This document shows, one piece after another, positions 1 through 8,737 of a DNA stretch of 64,000 nucleotides. Where the stretch lies: the NCBI RefSeq assembly GCF_034651555.1, contig NZ_JAYEEQ010000005.1, positions 124,001 to 188,000 on the forward strand, in the 5' to 3' direction. Both the position numbers and the translations under genes were made by a program. Under the pieces are notes generated by a model that was not told the origin of the DNA, did no database searches, and saw only the letters and a list, made by a program, of their open reading frames with translations. Numbering within the stretch: the stretch's first letter is position 1; every line of letters starts with the position of its first letter. Source of the DNA: Aurantibrevibacter litoralis (GTDB lineage Bacteria > Bacteroidota > Bacteroidia > Flavobacteriales > Flavobacteriaceae).

Positions 1-2
1 AG

Positions 3-128
3 CATTGGGAAAGAGAACATTACAACATCATTTTTCGGGATATTCACTTTTATGAGGATGGCAATTGGACCCTCTGGATACAATCGCACAAAAATTATTT
101 TCCATCCGAATTTCTTCCTGAAGAGTAA
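3..128 (+). CDS. C-terminal end of an unrecognised protein (cut by the left edge)
   Basis: Reading from base 3 gives 41 codons to a TAA at 126-128. The peptide is rich in H, Y, W and E and looks like real protein, while the frame starting at base 2 stops early. The next gene starts 15 bases after the stop in the same direction, so the two are probably cotranscribed. Too little remains to assign a family. Confidence 0.5.
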   Translation, partial: HWEREHYNIIFRDIHFYEDGNWTLWIQSHKNYFPSEFLPEE

Positions 129-143
129 CCTTAAAATTCATAT

Positions 144-1232
144 ATGAGTCAACAACCCATAGACCTGCCGGATGAAATATGCCTCAGTGCCGTAATGCCG
201 GAAGGTACATCGTACAAATCACAATTTCTATTTACAATAAAACATATTGTAAACCATCCTAATATTGAATTTTATTCTTGGTTTTTATCTGCGCAAATCG
301 CAGAAAAAAGGTCGTTCAATGCGAAACTAACGACAAAACCTACAGCCAATGATTTTGAACGCTATAAGGACTATTTTGAAGACGGTTTTGGTATAGTTAC
401 CTCCGTGGGTCAATTCATTATAAGAGATATGGATGTTGACGACTTCACTAGAAAAAACAACGAAAATTTGGGGTACACTACGGGCTGGAGAATTACTGTA
501 AAGTTGGTTGAATGTCTTATGGAACCATTTGATCAACATAAGTTCTTTGCAGCCATTCCTATTTATCAAAGTATTTTACAGGCATTGATCATTGAATACC
601 CGCCAAAAAGGGCTATCATATATCGCCAACAAATTGGCAATCTTTACTTAGGGCCATTTCCTCCTCACGCAGAGCCAGAGGCCATGGTTGCTTACACAGA
701 TAAAATGTATATTGAAGAAACTTATGCTTCTCTGGATGCTTTTTGCGATCAGTGGGACAAGGTAAGTTTTCATAACCAAAACGGGGTTTTGGCAGAAAGA
801 GATCTGCACATTATATCCGAGTCCGATTACAAAATAAGTATATTAAAACGAGGTATGGGTCTACTCCGTGTCGCCAAAGCATCTGTTCTTGGGGGATCGC
901 GAGGAATTTATAGGATAGCACCTACGCCTTACGACGAACAGAAACTAGCGCAACTACCCAGTTATATAGAACAAATAGGCTACAATGAGAACGAAAAAAG
1001 CCTTGAATATACGGCCTATGTTCCGGAGGATGCTTTTTTTAGCCCAAAAGATATTTTCTTATTAATGGATTATGCAGAAAATGGCACCGCAGATGGCAAA
1101 GAAGTAAAAACCGTCATTATTACATTTCCTACAAAAGCAATGGCAGAAAAAGAAGCCTTAGTTCTTAGGTATTTGGATTATGTGAAAATTCAGTATTTGG
1201 CAGGTAATGGCTCGTGGGCAATTCTTTCTTAA
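144..1232 (+). CDS. Hypothetical protein, 362 aa, no recognised family
   Basis: An intact reading frame with ordinary soluble-protein composition: no signal peptide, no membrane segment and no catalytic motif that I recognise. It starts with ATG 15 bases after the preceding partial gene and is followed 54 bases later by a HExxH protein on the same strand, so the three may form one transcript. Such strings of unknown, unrelated soluble proteins are common in the accessory toxin/immunity loci of Bacteroidetes, but nothing in this sequence proves that role. The function is unknown. Confidence 0.7.
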   Translation: MSQQPIDLPDEICLSAVMPEGTSYKSQFLFTIKHIVNHPNIEFYSWFLSAQIAEKRSFNAKLTTKPTANDFERYKDYFEDGFGIVTSVGQFIIRDMDVDDFTRKNNENLGYTTGWRITVKLVECLMEPFDQHKFFAAIPIYQSILQALIIEYPPKRAIIYRQQIGNLYLGPFPPHAEPEAMVAYTDKMYIEETYASLDAFCDQWDKVSFHNQNGVLAERDLHIISESDYKISILKRGMGLLRVAKASVLGGSRGIYRIAPTPYDEQKLAQLPSYIEQIGYNENEKSLEYTAYVPEDAFFSPKDIFLLMDYAENGTADGKEVKTVIITFPTKAMAEKEALVLRYLDYVKIQYLAGNGSWAILS

Positions 1233-1286
1233 TAAAGTAAAACGCATTCAAAACATAGGAGATAAATAATAGCAACAAAAGAAAGT

Positions 1287-1895
1287 ATGAAGAAAGTAAA
1301 CGAACAACAAATAAACAATTACTTTCACCAACTTCAATTAGCCTTTCCTGAATTTGAAACGCATGAAAAGAAAATTTTTGAGCCTTCCGAAACTGATTTT
1401 CCATTTTCTTGGAAAGACCCACTAAAAGCAGCTGATAATGTACTTAAAGTGCTTGCCCGGCACATTGGTTTAGATGCAGAACGGTTTGATTTGATGTTCT
1501 ACGAGCAGTACCCCGAAGAAGACGTAGAAGACCCAAATTCCGTATATCTCAAGTTCAGAAACGATAAAAAATCAACCTTGCAAGATTACCAAAATAGCGT
1601 TAAAAAATATTGCATCAACATAGATGCTTTTGTTTTTGCATATGCCGATTGGGTAATTGCTGCTATTGCGCACGAAATTTGCCATTTAAAACTTTTAGAA
1701 AAAGGAATTTTTGATGTTGGCGACGAAAAACTAATAGACGTTGCTACGGTTTATTTCGGTTTTGGAAAGTTAACAGCGCTTGCTTCTGCCAATAAGGGCA
1801 AAAGCCTAGAGCCACATGCTCATAAACGTTTTGGAAGCTTATGCGACGAGGAATGGTCATTTGCTTTAGCGGTATGCAACAACTACAAAAGATAA
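1287..1895 (+). CDS. HExxH zinc-metallopeptidase-like protein
   Basis: A 202-residue protein with a zincin-type motif HEICH near residue 133. About 15 residues later comes a second conserved-looking block (DEKLIDVATVYFGFG) that could supply the third zinc ligand, an acidic residue. There is no signal peptide, so it is probably cytoplasmic. Small HExxH proteins with this second block occur as stand-alone proteins and beside toxin/immunity genes; the substrate is unknown. The metal site is inferred from the motif, and proteolytic activity is not shown. It is the last gene of a three-gene plus-strand run and faces the minus-strand LysE gene. Confidence 0.7.
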   Translation: MKKVNEQQINNYFHQLQLAFPEFETHEKKIFEPSETDFPFSWKDPLKAADNVLKVLARHIGLDAERFDLMFYEQYPEEDVEDPNSVYLKFRNDKKSTLQDYQNSVKKYCINIDAFVFAYADWVIAAIAHEICHLKLLEKGIFDVGDEKLIDVATVYFGFGKLTALASANKGKSLEPHAHKRFGSLCDEEWSFALAVCNNYKR

Positions 1896-1965
1896 GCAAA
1901 GCACAGCGATAGCGCTTACTCCATTGTCTTAAGGTGTTGCCCTACTAAGGATAAACTAAGCGAAC

Positions 1966-2649
1966 CTAACACCTGCTTGAAACGTTGCACCCCTTATTTT
2001 CAATGTCGTGCGCTAAGCCAAGTTTGCTTTTGGGTAAAAATCCTTTTACAATTAGTGCCAGCCCAAACACCATAAGTACAATCCCCAAAGTACGTTTCAT
2101 AATGCGAATTCTTTTTGTGGTTAGTTTGCTTCGTAATTGCTTAGCCAGCAATATTTTACATAAATCGGTCAGAAAATAAGCCCCTATCATGGTTCCAAAA
2201 AATAAGACCATACGTTCGGGATCGTTATTTACACTAGGCCCAATAATGATAATGATGCCTAACCAAAAAATAAGGACACCAATATTGATAAAGTTAAGCA
2301 AAAACCCCTTCAAAAAAAGACCGGCATAACTGCCTTTGGTACGTTTTATTTTTACAGGTTCCTTTTTATTCTCCTTTCTTAAAAATGTTGTGATGCCAAA
2401 TACAAGGAGAATTGCCCCACCAAACACATATAGCCCCGGCAGATTGCTTAGGTTTTCGAGAAGTTGATAACTACTAAAATAGGCTATGGTGATAAAAAGA
2501 ACATCTGCCAAAATAACACCTAAGTCAAAACATACGGCCGCCCGAAATCCTTTTAATGCGCTGGTTTCTAATAGCACAAAAAAAACGGGGCCAATCATAA
2601 AACTCAATAAAAATCCTAAAGGTATTGCTGCCTGTACAACTTCTAACAT
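1966..2649 (-). CDS. LysE/RhtB family exporter
   Basis: A 227-residue polytopic membrane protein with about six hydrophobic helices. It begins with the LysE-family opening: an amphipathic start, then a first helix containing GFLLSFMIGPVFFVLLE. Family members export amino acids such as lysine, threonine or homoserine lactone using the proton gradient; the substrate cannot be told from sequence. A basic loop (RKENKKEPVKIKR) separates helices 3 and 4. It lies 4 bases downstream of the GIN-domain gene on the same strand, so the pair is almost certainly cotranscribed. Confidence 0.88.
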   Translation of the reverse strand: MLEVVQAAIPLGFLLSFMIGPVFFVLLETSALKGFRAAVCFDLGVILADVLFITIAYFSSYQLLENLSNLPGLYVFGGAILLVFGITTFLRKENKKEPVKIKRTKGSYAGLFLKGFLLNFINIGVLIFWLGIIIIIGPSVNNDPERMVLFFGTMIGAYFLTDLCKILLAKQLRSKLTTKRIRIMKRTLGIVLMVFGLALIVKGFLPKSKLGLAHDIENKGCNVSSRC

Positions 2650-2653
2650 GTAG

Positions 2654-3334
2654 CTACATTCGTATTATCTTTCCTCCAAAAACCGTTTTCTCTTCCATTT
2701 TTTCAGGATTGCCATACACATGCACAGTGCCACCAGCTTTTACGGATGCTTTTACGTAGTCTGAAGCAAAAATTTCTGCCGTAGAACCTGCATTCACATT
2801 AACAGTGGTAAATTTTGTTTTAAAATCCTTTCCTTTATACACACCTCCTGTATTCACAATAACATCTTGATTGTCTGAAGAACCCTTTGCTGTAACGACG
2901 CCACCGGTAACTGTTTTTATTAAAAGTTGTTCTACTTTGGCGTCCACTTCTACCTGACCCCCTTCCTGCGCTTTTAATTCTAACACAGGTTGCGAAAAGG
3001 GTTGTTTTGCATTTATTTTAGCATCTTCATTTACATCTAAAACCACTAAATTATCGGTATAATACAAGTCTATAAAAGTCCGATATCCGCTAAAAATTTT
3101 AGTAATTTCCATTCTAATTTTTAAAACGTCGTTTGTAAGCACAATGGCCACCTTATCGGTATTGGCACCTGTAATGACCGCCTTATTTTCATTGGATTTA
3201 ATTAGTGTTACCGACAAACCATCGTACACCTTTACATCCCTAAAAGGCTGAAGCGCTTTGGTTACTTTTTCATTTTGCGATTGTAGACCTGACATCGCAA
3301 AAAAAAGGAAAACAAAAAGGAAAGCTTTCTTCAT
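2654..3334 (-). CDS. Exported GIN-domain (DUF2807-type) beta-helix protein
   Basis: A 226-residue protein with a Sec signal peptide (residues 1-19, ending SGLQSQ). The body opens with the phrase typical of head-GIN/DUF2807 proteins (FRDVKVYDGLSVTLIKSN) and continues with short beta repeats in which V, G, A, N and T alternate, as expected of a beta-helix. These proteins sit in the cell envelope of Bacteroidetes and their role is poorly defined. It is directly upstream of the LysE exporter and downstream of rnr on the same strand. Confidence 0.85.
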   Translation of the reverse strand: MKKAFLFVFLFFAMSGLQSQNEKVTKALQPFRDVKVYDGLSVTLIKSNENKAVITGANTDKVAIVLTNDVLKIRMEITKIFSGYRTFIDLYYTDNLVVLDVNEDAKINAKQPFSQPVLELKAQEGGQVEVDAKVEQLLIKTVTGGVVTAKGSSDNQDVIVNTGGVYKGKDFKTKFTTVNVNAGSTAEIFASDYVKASVKAGGTVHVYGNPEKMEEKTVFGGKIIRM

Positions 3335-3392
3335 GTTCTATGATTTATCACAGTAATGGCACACGAAATCAAAATTCATTCCAAAAAAACTA

Positions 3393-5585
3393 TTATTCCG
3401 TTGCCTTACCTATCAAGGTAAAGTCTAAATGTCGTTTTGCAAGATCGGCATTTTTTACCTTTACAATTACTTCGTCTCCTAACTGAAATGTTTTTTTGGT
3501 ACGTTCGCCTATAATGGCATATTGCTTTTCATCAAAGATATAATAATCATTTTTTATATCCCGTATGCGTACCATACCCTCACATTTGTTCTCTATAATC
3601 TCCACATACACACCCCATTCTGTAACACCGGAAATAACACCCAAAAATTCCTTTTCGCCGTGATCCTGCATATATTTTATTTGCATATACTTTACAGAAT
3701 CCCGTTCGGCATTGGCCGCCAAACTCTCCATATCGGAGGAATGTTTGCACTTTTCTTGAAAAATTTCTGCCTTTGGCGATGCTGCTCCTTCTAAATAATG
3801 CTGTAATAAACGGTGCACCATAACATCCGGATACCGCCGAATAGGCGATGTAAAATGGGTATAATAATCGAACGATAAGCCATAATGGCCTATATTATCT
3901 ACTGTATATATCGCTTTACTCATACTCCGAATAGCCAAGGTATCTACTAAATTTTGTTCTTTTTGACCCTTTACGTCTTCCAACAACTTATTTAAAGAAT
4001 TACTAATACTTTTACGATCTTTAAAATTTAATTGATGACCAAAACGTGAAATAATTTGATTCAATGCCATCAGCTTATCCTCATCCGGTATATCATGAAC
4101 CCTATACACAAATGTTTTAACGGGTTTTTGTTTTCCTATATACTCGGCTACTTTTCTATTGGCTAACAACATAAATTCTTCTATCAATTTATTTGCTTCC
4201 TTAGCCTCCTTAAAATACACACTCTCGGGCTCGTGTTGCTCATTAAGATTAAAACGAACTTCTATTTTATCAAAAGAAATAGCTCCAGCTTGCATCCGTC
4301 TTGCGCGCATAATGTGTGCTAAATCATTGAGTTTCTTTGTGGCGTCTACTATAGAATCGCTTACATTGTACGCATAGCCACGTATAGATACCTCATCTGG
4401 TATGGCACTACTTCCGGTTTCTATAATATGTTGTGCTTCTTCATAGGCAAATCTTTCATTGCTATTCGTTACCGTTCTTCCAAACCATTGGTTTATAACA
4501 TGTGCTTTAGCATCTAACTCGAAAACGGCAGAAAATGTGTACTTGTCTTCATTGGGTCGCAACGAACAGGCATTATTTGACAGTACTTCCGGTAGCATAG
4601 GTACCACTCTATCTACCAAATACACAGAGGTAGCTCGGTTATAGGCTTCATCGTCTAAAAGGGTATCAGGTATTACATAATGCGATACATCAGCGATATG
4701 AATTCCTATTTCATAATTACCATTTTCTAAATATTGAAACGATAGGGCATCATCAAAATCCTTAGCATCTTTAGGATCTATGGTAAAGGTAAGAACCTCA
4801 CGCATATCCCTTCTTTTAGCTATTTCTTCCTCCTTAATCCCTGTATCTAAACCGTTGGCATATTGTTCTACCTCTATGGGAAATTCATAAGGCAACCCAT
4901 ATTCTGCCAAAATGGAATGGATTTCTGTATGATGTTCTCCTGGTTTGCCCAACACCTGTCGTATACTTCCTTCGGGAGAATCCGCACGATCGGGCCAATT
5001 GGTAATCTCCACAATAACCTTATCCCCATCGGTCGCCTCACCTAAATTATCCTTCCCTACAAAAATATCGGTATACATTCTAAAATCGGAAGGACGCACA
5101 AAAGCAAATGTTTTTTGCATATCTACAATCCCCACAAACGACATTTTATGTCGTTCTAAAACCTGAGTTACTTCCCCTTCTAATTTTTTACCCGATCTTC
5201 GTGGATATATGTATACCTCTACGATATCCTTGTGAAACGCTTTGTGAAGTTTGTTTGATGGTATAAAGACATCCTCTTCCATACCGTCAATTTTAATGTA
5301 GGCATTTCCTCTTCCCGTAATATCTACCACACCTCTATGATACGATCTTGTAGATGCTATAGCTTTATAATTTCCTCTACTTTCTTCAACTATTTTTTTT
5401 CTCTCTTTTAGTGCTACTAAGCTCTTAATGAGTTCATTTCTATCGTTGGCATCTGTTATTCCTATTTTTGCTGCAATTTGTTTATAATTAAAAGTTTTGT
5501 TGGGCTCTTTTTCTAAAACAGTGAAAATACCTTTGGTAATTTCGTTGCTTTTTTGCCCTTTAGATTTCTTTTTACTTTTTGACAT
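3393..5585 (-). CDS. rnr: Ribonuclease R
   Basis: A 730-residue 3'-5' exoribonuclease of the RNB/RNase II superfamily, which degrades structured RNA. The order is: a lysine-rich start with a winged-helix segment, cold-shock/OB domains (about 80-230), the RNB catalytic domain with the acidic cluster DPKDAKDFDDALS near residue 275, and a C-terminal S1 domain (about 640-725). Length and domain order are normal for RNase R. The ATG at 5585 is followed by a lysine-rich N-terminus typical of the family. A 740-base gene-free stretch lies upstream. Confidence 0.96.
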   Translation of the reverse strand: MSKSKKKSKGQKSNEITKGIFTVLEKEPNKTFNYKQIAAKIGITDANDRNELIKSLVALKERKKIVEESRGNYKAIASTRSYHRGVVDITGRGNAYIKIDGMEEDVFIPSNKLHKAFHKDIVEVYIYPRRSGKKLEGEVTQVLERHKMSFVGIVDMQKTFAFVRPSDFRMYTDIFVGKDNLGEATDGDKVIVEITNWPDRADSPEGSIRQVLGKPGEHHTEIHSILAEYGLPYEFPIEVEQYANGLDTGIKEEEIAKRRDMREVLTFTIDPKDAKDFDDALSFQYLENGNYEIGIHIADVSHYVIPDTLLDDEAYNRATSVYLVDRVVPMLPEVLSNNACSLRPNEDKYTFSAVFELDAKAHVINQWFGRTVTNSNERFAYEEAQHIIETGSSAIPDEVSIRGYAYNVSDSIVDATKKLNDLAHIMRARRMQAGAISFDKIEVRFNLNEQHEPESVYFKEAKEANKLIEEFMLLANRKVAEYIGKQKPVKTFVYRVHDIPDEDKLMALNQIISRFGHQLNFKDRKSISNSLNKLLEDVKGQKEQNLVDTLAIRSMSKAIYTVDNIGHYGLSFDYYTHFTSPIRRYPDVMVHRLLQHYLEGAASPKAEIFQEKCKHSSDMESLAANAERDSVKYMQIKYMQDHGEKEFLGVISGVTEWGVYVEIIENKCEGMVRIRDIKNDYYIFDEKQYAIIGERTKKTFQLGDEVIVKVKNADLAKRHLDFTLIGKATE

Positions 5586-6326
5586 GAACTATTTTAATTT
5601 CGTGAAAATTACGAATTATTATCCGAAGCGAAATGGATATACTTATGGGATTCCAAATGACATCATAAATTGTTATAAACAGTATTATATATATATATAC
5701 TATTTAATTTTTAATTTAAAAAAAGGAAATGATGCTTATTATAGTATGTTCATAGTCTAAATAACTTTTTGTAGAAATTGTTGCTATGAACACTTAAATA
5801 ATGTTATTGACATTTTGTACCACCCTATTTTATTTATAAATCAATACCTTATCAATGTTATAAACGATGTTGAATTGTATTTTTCAACATGAAATTAGTG
5901 ATAATTTAATGTTAGTTTTATGTTAACTTGATAGGCTGTAGGTTTTATAACTTGCTACTATAAAATGAAAGATTTAGGTTGCATTGTTTTGAAATTTTTA
6001 TAAGCGATAATTGCAAGCTAAATACAAAATGGAATAGTCCTTTTTTTTGTAAAGGTTTTTAACAATAGTAGGTGAAAACTATACTACTAAGAATCAGAAT
6101 ATTGTATTTTAAATTAAAGCTAAGTGTTCATAAACTCTTTTCTAACGGGTTTCCGATGCTTTTCGTACATTTATGTTTCTTTTTAATAGTACTATATATG
6201 AAATGAGCATAACTAAATTTTATCATTAGGTACCAAACCGATTTGATTATATTTTTTATGTGAATTCCTAAAAATGAAGTAACTAAAAATTTCTTCATTT
6301 ACAGCAAACTATAAAATTTTGAACAG
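5586..6326. other. Gene-free AT-rich stretch between divergent rnr and rpiB
   Basis: No convincing coding frame on either strand. The stretch must hold the promoters of the divergent rnr and rpiB. Two inverted repeats stand out. ATGTTGAA at 5867-5874 pairs with TTCAACAT at 5883-5890 (8-base arms, 8-base loop). AAATGAAG at 6272-6279 pairs with CTTCATTT at 6293-6300, ending 26 bases before the rpiB start. Either could be an operator or an RNA hairpin. No known riboswitch was recognised. Confidence 0.5.
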
Positions 6327-6758
6327 ATGAAAATAGCTATTGGAAATGATCATGCAGGTACGGAATACAAACTTGCAGTTATTGGTTTATTAAAAGCAAT
6401 GCACATAGAGGTTATAAATCATGGCACAGATGGTATGGATAGTGTAGATTATCCAGATTTTGTACATCCTGTAGCTATTGACGTAGAAGAAGGTAAGGCT
6501 CAGTACGGTATTATTATATGTGGCAGTGGCAACGGTGCTTCTATGACCGCTAACAAACATCAAAAAGTAAGGGCTGCTTTGTGTTGGACTAAGGAAATTG
6601 TAGCTTTAGCCAGAGAACATAATGATGCTAATATACTAAGTTTACCTGCTAGGTTTATCTCTTTACCACAGGCGTTGGATATGGTAAAGGTCTTTTTAGA
6701 AACCAATTTTGCAGGCGGTCGCCATGAGCGTAGAATTGAAAAAATATCTTGTAGTTAG
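6327..6758 (+). CDS. rpiB: Ribose-5-phosphate isomerase B
   Basis: A 143-residue cytosolic enzyme of the RpiB/LacAB family, interconverting ribose 5-phosphate and ribulose 5-phosphate in the pentose phosphate pathway. Family landmarks are present: the N-terminal NDHAG block (D8, H9), DYPDF (residues 41-45), the catalytic cysteine in CGSGNGASM (C65), and a basic C-terminal phosphate-binding stretch GGRHERRIEKI. Length is normal. A CDF exporter gene begins 16 bases after its stop, so the two are probably cotranscribed. Confidence 0.95.
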   Translation: MKIAIGNDHAGTEYKLAVIGLLKAMHIEVINHGTDGMDSVDYPDFVHPVAIDVEEGKAQYGIIICGSGNGASMTANKHQKVRAALCWTKEIVALAREHNDANILSLPARFISLPQALDMVKVFLETNFAGGRHERRIEKISCS

Positions 6759-6773
6759 GTAATTACATTAATT

Positions 6774-7688
6774 ATGGGGCATTCGCATCACCATCATCAC
6801 CATCATGCTTCGGATGTGAAAGGAAAGAATCTGGTGATTTCAATTGTACTGAATGTGCTCATTACCGTAGCCCAGATTGTAGGCGGTTTATTTTCAGGCA
6901 GTTTGGCTTTATTATCCGATGCGCTTCATAATTTTAGTGATGTAATCTCTTTGGTGCTTAGTTACGCAGCTAATGTATTTGCCAAAGAAAAAGCATCTCA
7001 CCGCCATACTTTTGGATTTAAGAGGGCCGAAATCATGGCCGCTTTTATTAATTCGGCAACGCTTATGGTGGTGGCGGTATTTTTAATAATCGAGGCCATA
7101 GAGCGCTTAATTACTCCAAGAGAAATAGAAGGAAATGTAGTACTATGGTTAGCACTTTTAGGAATTTTAGCCAACGGATTTAGTGTGCTTCTTTTAAAAA
7201 AGGATGCAGCCTTAAATATGAATATTAAATCAGCGTATTTGCACTTACTTACCGATATGATGGCTTCCGTAGCCGTACTTGTAGGAGGAGTTCTAATTAC
7301 TTTTTATAAGGTGTATTGGATTGATGCCGTACTTACGATGCTAATAGCCGGCTATTTAATTTACATGGGGTACGATTTATTAAAGGCCTCTACCAAAGTG
7401 CTGATGCTGGCAAGTCCGGAAACAATAGAAGTCTCCGCAATTGTAGATACTTTAAGTGCTATTGCCCCCATTAAAAATGTGCATCATGTGCATATTTGGC
7501 AGTTAAATGATCATACTATTCATTTGGAAGCGCATATCGATTTTAATCAGGATATTCTCCTTTCAGAATTTGATGCTGTTTTAACTACTATTGAAGAAAC
7601 CTTAGGTAGGGAATATGGGATAAGTCATTTTAGTATTCAGCCGGAATTTGGTAAGTGCAGCAACAAAGAAATTATTGTACAGGAATAA
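6774..7688 (+). CDS. Zinc-type cation diffusion facilitator exporter
   Basis: A 304-residue inner-membrane metal/proton antiporter. It begins with a run of eight histidines in the first 11 residues, then about six transmembrane helices and a cytoplasmic C-terminal ferredoxin-like domain (HVHIWQLNDHTIHLEAHID). Helix 2 carries H52-x3-D56 and helix 5 carries H157-x3-D161, the two-His/two-Asp site typical of zinc-selective ZitB/ZnT-like members. Zn2+ (possibly Cd2+) is therefore the likely substrate. It lies between rpiB and an acetyltransferase on the same strand. Regulation is not visible. Confidence 0.93.
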   Translation: MGHSHHHHHHHASDVKGKNLVISIVLNVLITVAQIVGGLFSGSLALLSDALHNFSDVISLVLSYAANVFAKEKASHRHTFGFKRAEIMAAFINSATLMVVAVFLIIEAIERLITPREIEGNVVLWLALLGILANGFSVLLLKKDAALNMNIKSAYLHLLTDMMASVAVLVGGVLITFYKVYWIDAVLTMLIAGYLIYMGYDLLKASTKVLMLASPETIEVSAIVDTLSAIAPIKNVHHVHIWQLNDHTIHLEAHIDFNQDILLSEFDAVLTTIEETLGREYGISHFSIQPEFGKCSNKEIIVQE

Positions 7689-7692
7689 CAGG

Positions 7693-8133
7693 ATGGATAT
7701 TACGGTAAAAAAATTTAAGGATCTCCAAAACCAAGAACTCTATTATATATTACAGTTGCGAAGTGCTGTGTTTGTGGTAGAACAAAATTGTGTGTATCAG
7801 GATCTTGACGGGAAAGATTTTAAGGCACTTCATGTGATAGGCACCAAAAAAGGAGAACTAGTAGCGTATACACGTATTTTTAAGGCAGGTAAATATTTAG
7901 AATATGCCAGTATAGGAAGGGTACTTGTAAAAGAAAGTGCACGTAAATACGGTTATGGTAAAGATATCTTGAGCGCTTCAATAACAGCTATAGCAACCTA
8001 TTTTAATGAAAGCAGGATACAACTTTCCGCACAATGTTATTTACAACGATTTTATAATTCGTTAGGATTTATAGCAATAGGGGAATCTTATTTGGAAGAT
8101 GGAATTCCACATATCCTTATGGAGAAACGATAG
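7693..8133 (+). CDS. ElaA-type GNAT acetyltransferase
   Basis: The start at 7693 gives 146 residues and fits the family; an upstream in-frame start would overlap the CDF gene by 41 bases and add a non-conserved tail. The sequence follows ElaA: RSAVFVVEQNCVYQDLDGKD near residues 23-42, then the acetyl-CoA block around ASIGRVLVKESARKYGYGKD. ElaA proteins are cytosolic GNAT enzymes with unknown physiological substrates. The gene follows the CDF exporter after 4 bases and is probably part of the rpiB-CDF transcript. Confidence 0.85.
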   Translation: MDITVKKFKDLQNQELYYILQLRSAVFVVEQNCVYQDLDGKDFKALHVIGTKKGELVAYTRIFKAGKYLEYASIGRVLVKESARKYGYGKDILSASITAIATYFNESRIQLSAQCYLQRFYNSLGFIAIGESYLEDGIPHILMEKR

Positions 8134-8152
8134 GCACAGTTCCCGGAACGAA

Positions 8153-8527
8153 CTAAATTTTTAATAACGATTCTTCAGACAAATTAATGTCTTTAATCAT
8201 GTCATTGGTAAATTTATAGTGTCCTTTGGTGGTTATAATTTTAAAGCGATGATCTTTTAAGCGGCTTAGTGCATGCAATACTAGCCATTTGGATTTTAAT
8301 AAGCGCGCCTTTTCAGATTTAAGACTGATATCAAAAACATAGCGACGACCGTTTTTGTACGCTACAATATCTGGGGTAATGCTAATTTCACTATCTTTTT
8401 TATGATACGTCTTTGGCCGATCATATCCTTCTAAATCGGCTTTTATCTGTTCAAAACCATGAAGTTCTAGGTGTTGGATTGATTTTTTTAAAAAAGCCTC
8501 GTTTTCCGTTTTTTCCGTAGTAATCAT
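8153..8527 (-). CDS. Small hypothetical protein with a nuclease-like core
   Basis: The start at 8527 (ATGATTACTACG) gives 124 residues; the longer frame from 8557 would add a hydrophobic stretch that does not look native. The middle region (SITPDIVAYKNGRRYVFDIS) has the spacing of a PD-(D/E)xK nuclease core: a PD, a beta hairpin, then an acidic residue, though the final lysine is not in the canonical place. The C-terminal part is basic. It converges on the ElaA-type gene. I do not recognise a characterised family; nuclease ancestry is only a suggestion. Confidence 0.6.
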   Translation of the reverse strand: MITTEKTENEAFLKKSIQHLELHGFEQIKADLEGYDRPKTYHKKDSEISITPDIVAYKNGRRYVFDISLKSEKARLLKSKWLVLHALSRLKDHRFKIITTKGHYKFTNDMIKDINLSEESLLKI

Positions 8528-8737
8528 AATGGGAAATATACAAAAAACTAAGAACATAAAAAATTAATTAACAGCACTTTATATAGAAAAGATTTTTTTA
8601 CATACAAATAAAGATGTTCATGAGACCGCTGATAATCTAAATGAGATTCTGTTTGTGTATGATGAAAAAAAGGTAATTCTAGCACCTTTCTCACCGCTAC
8701 TTACTTACTCATTTAAAGCGCTATGTAGTTTGTATTT

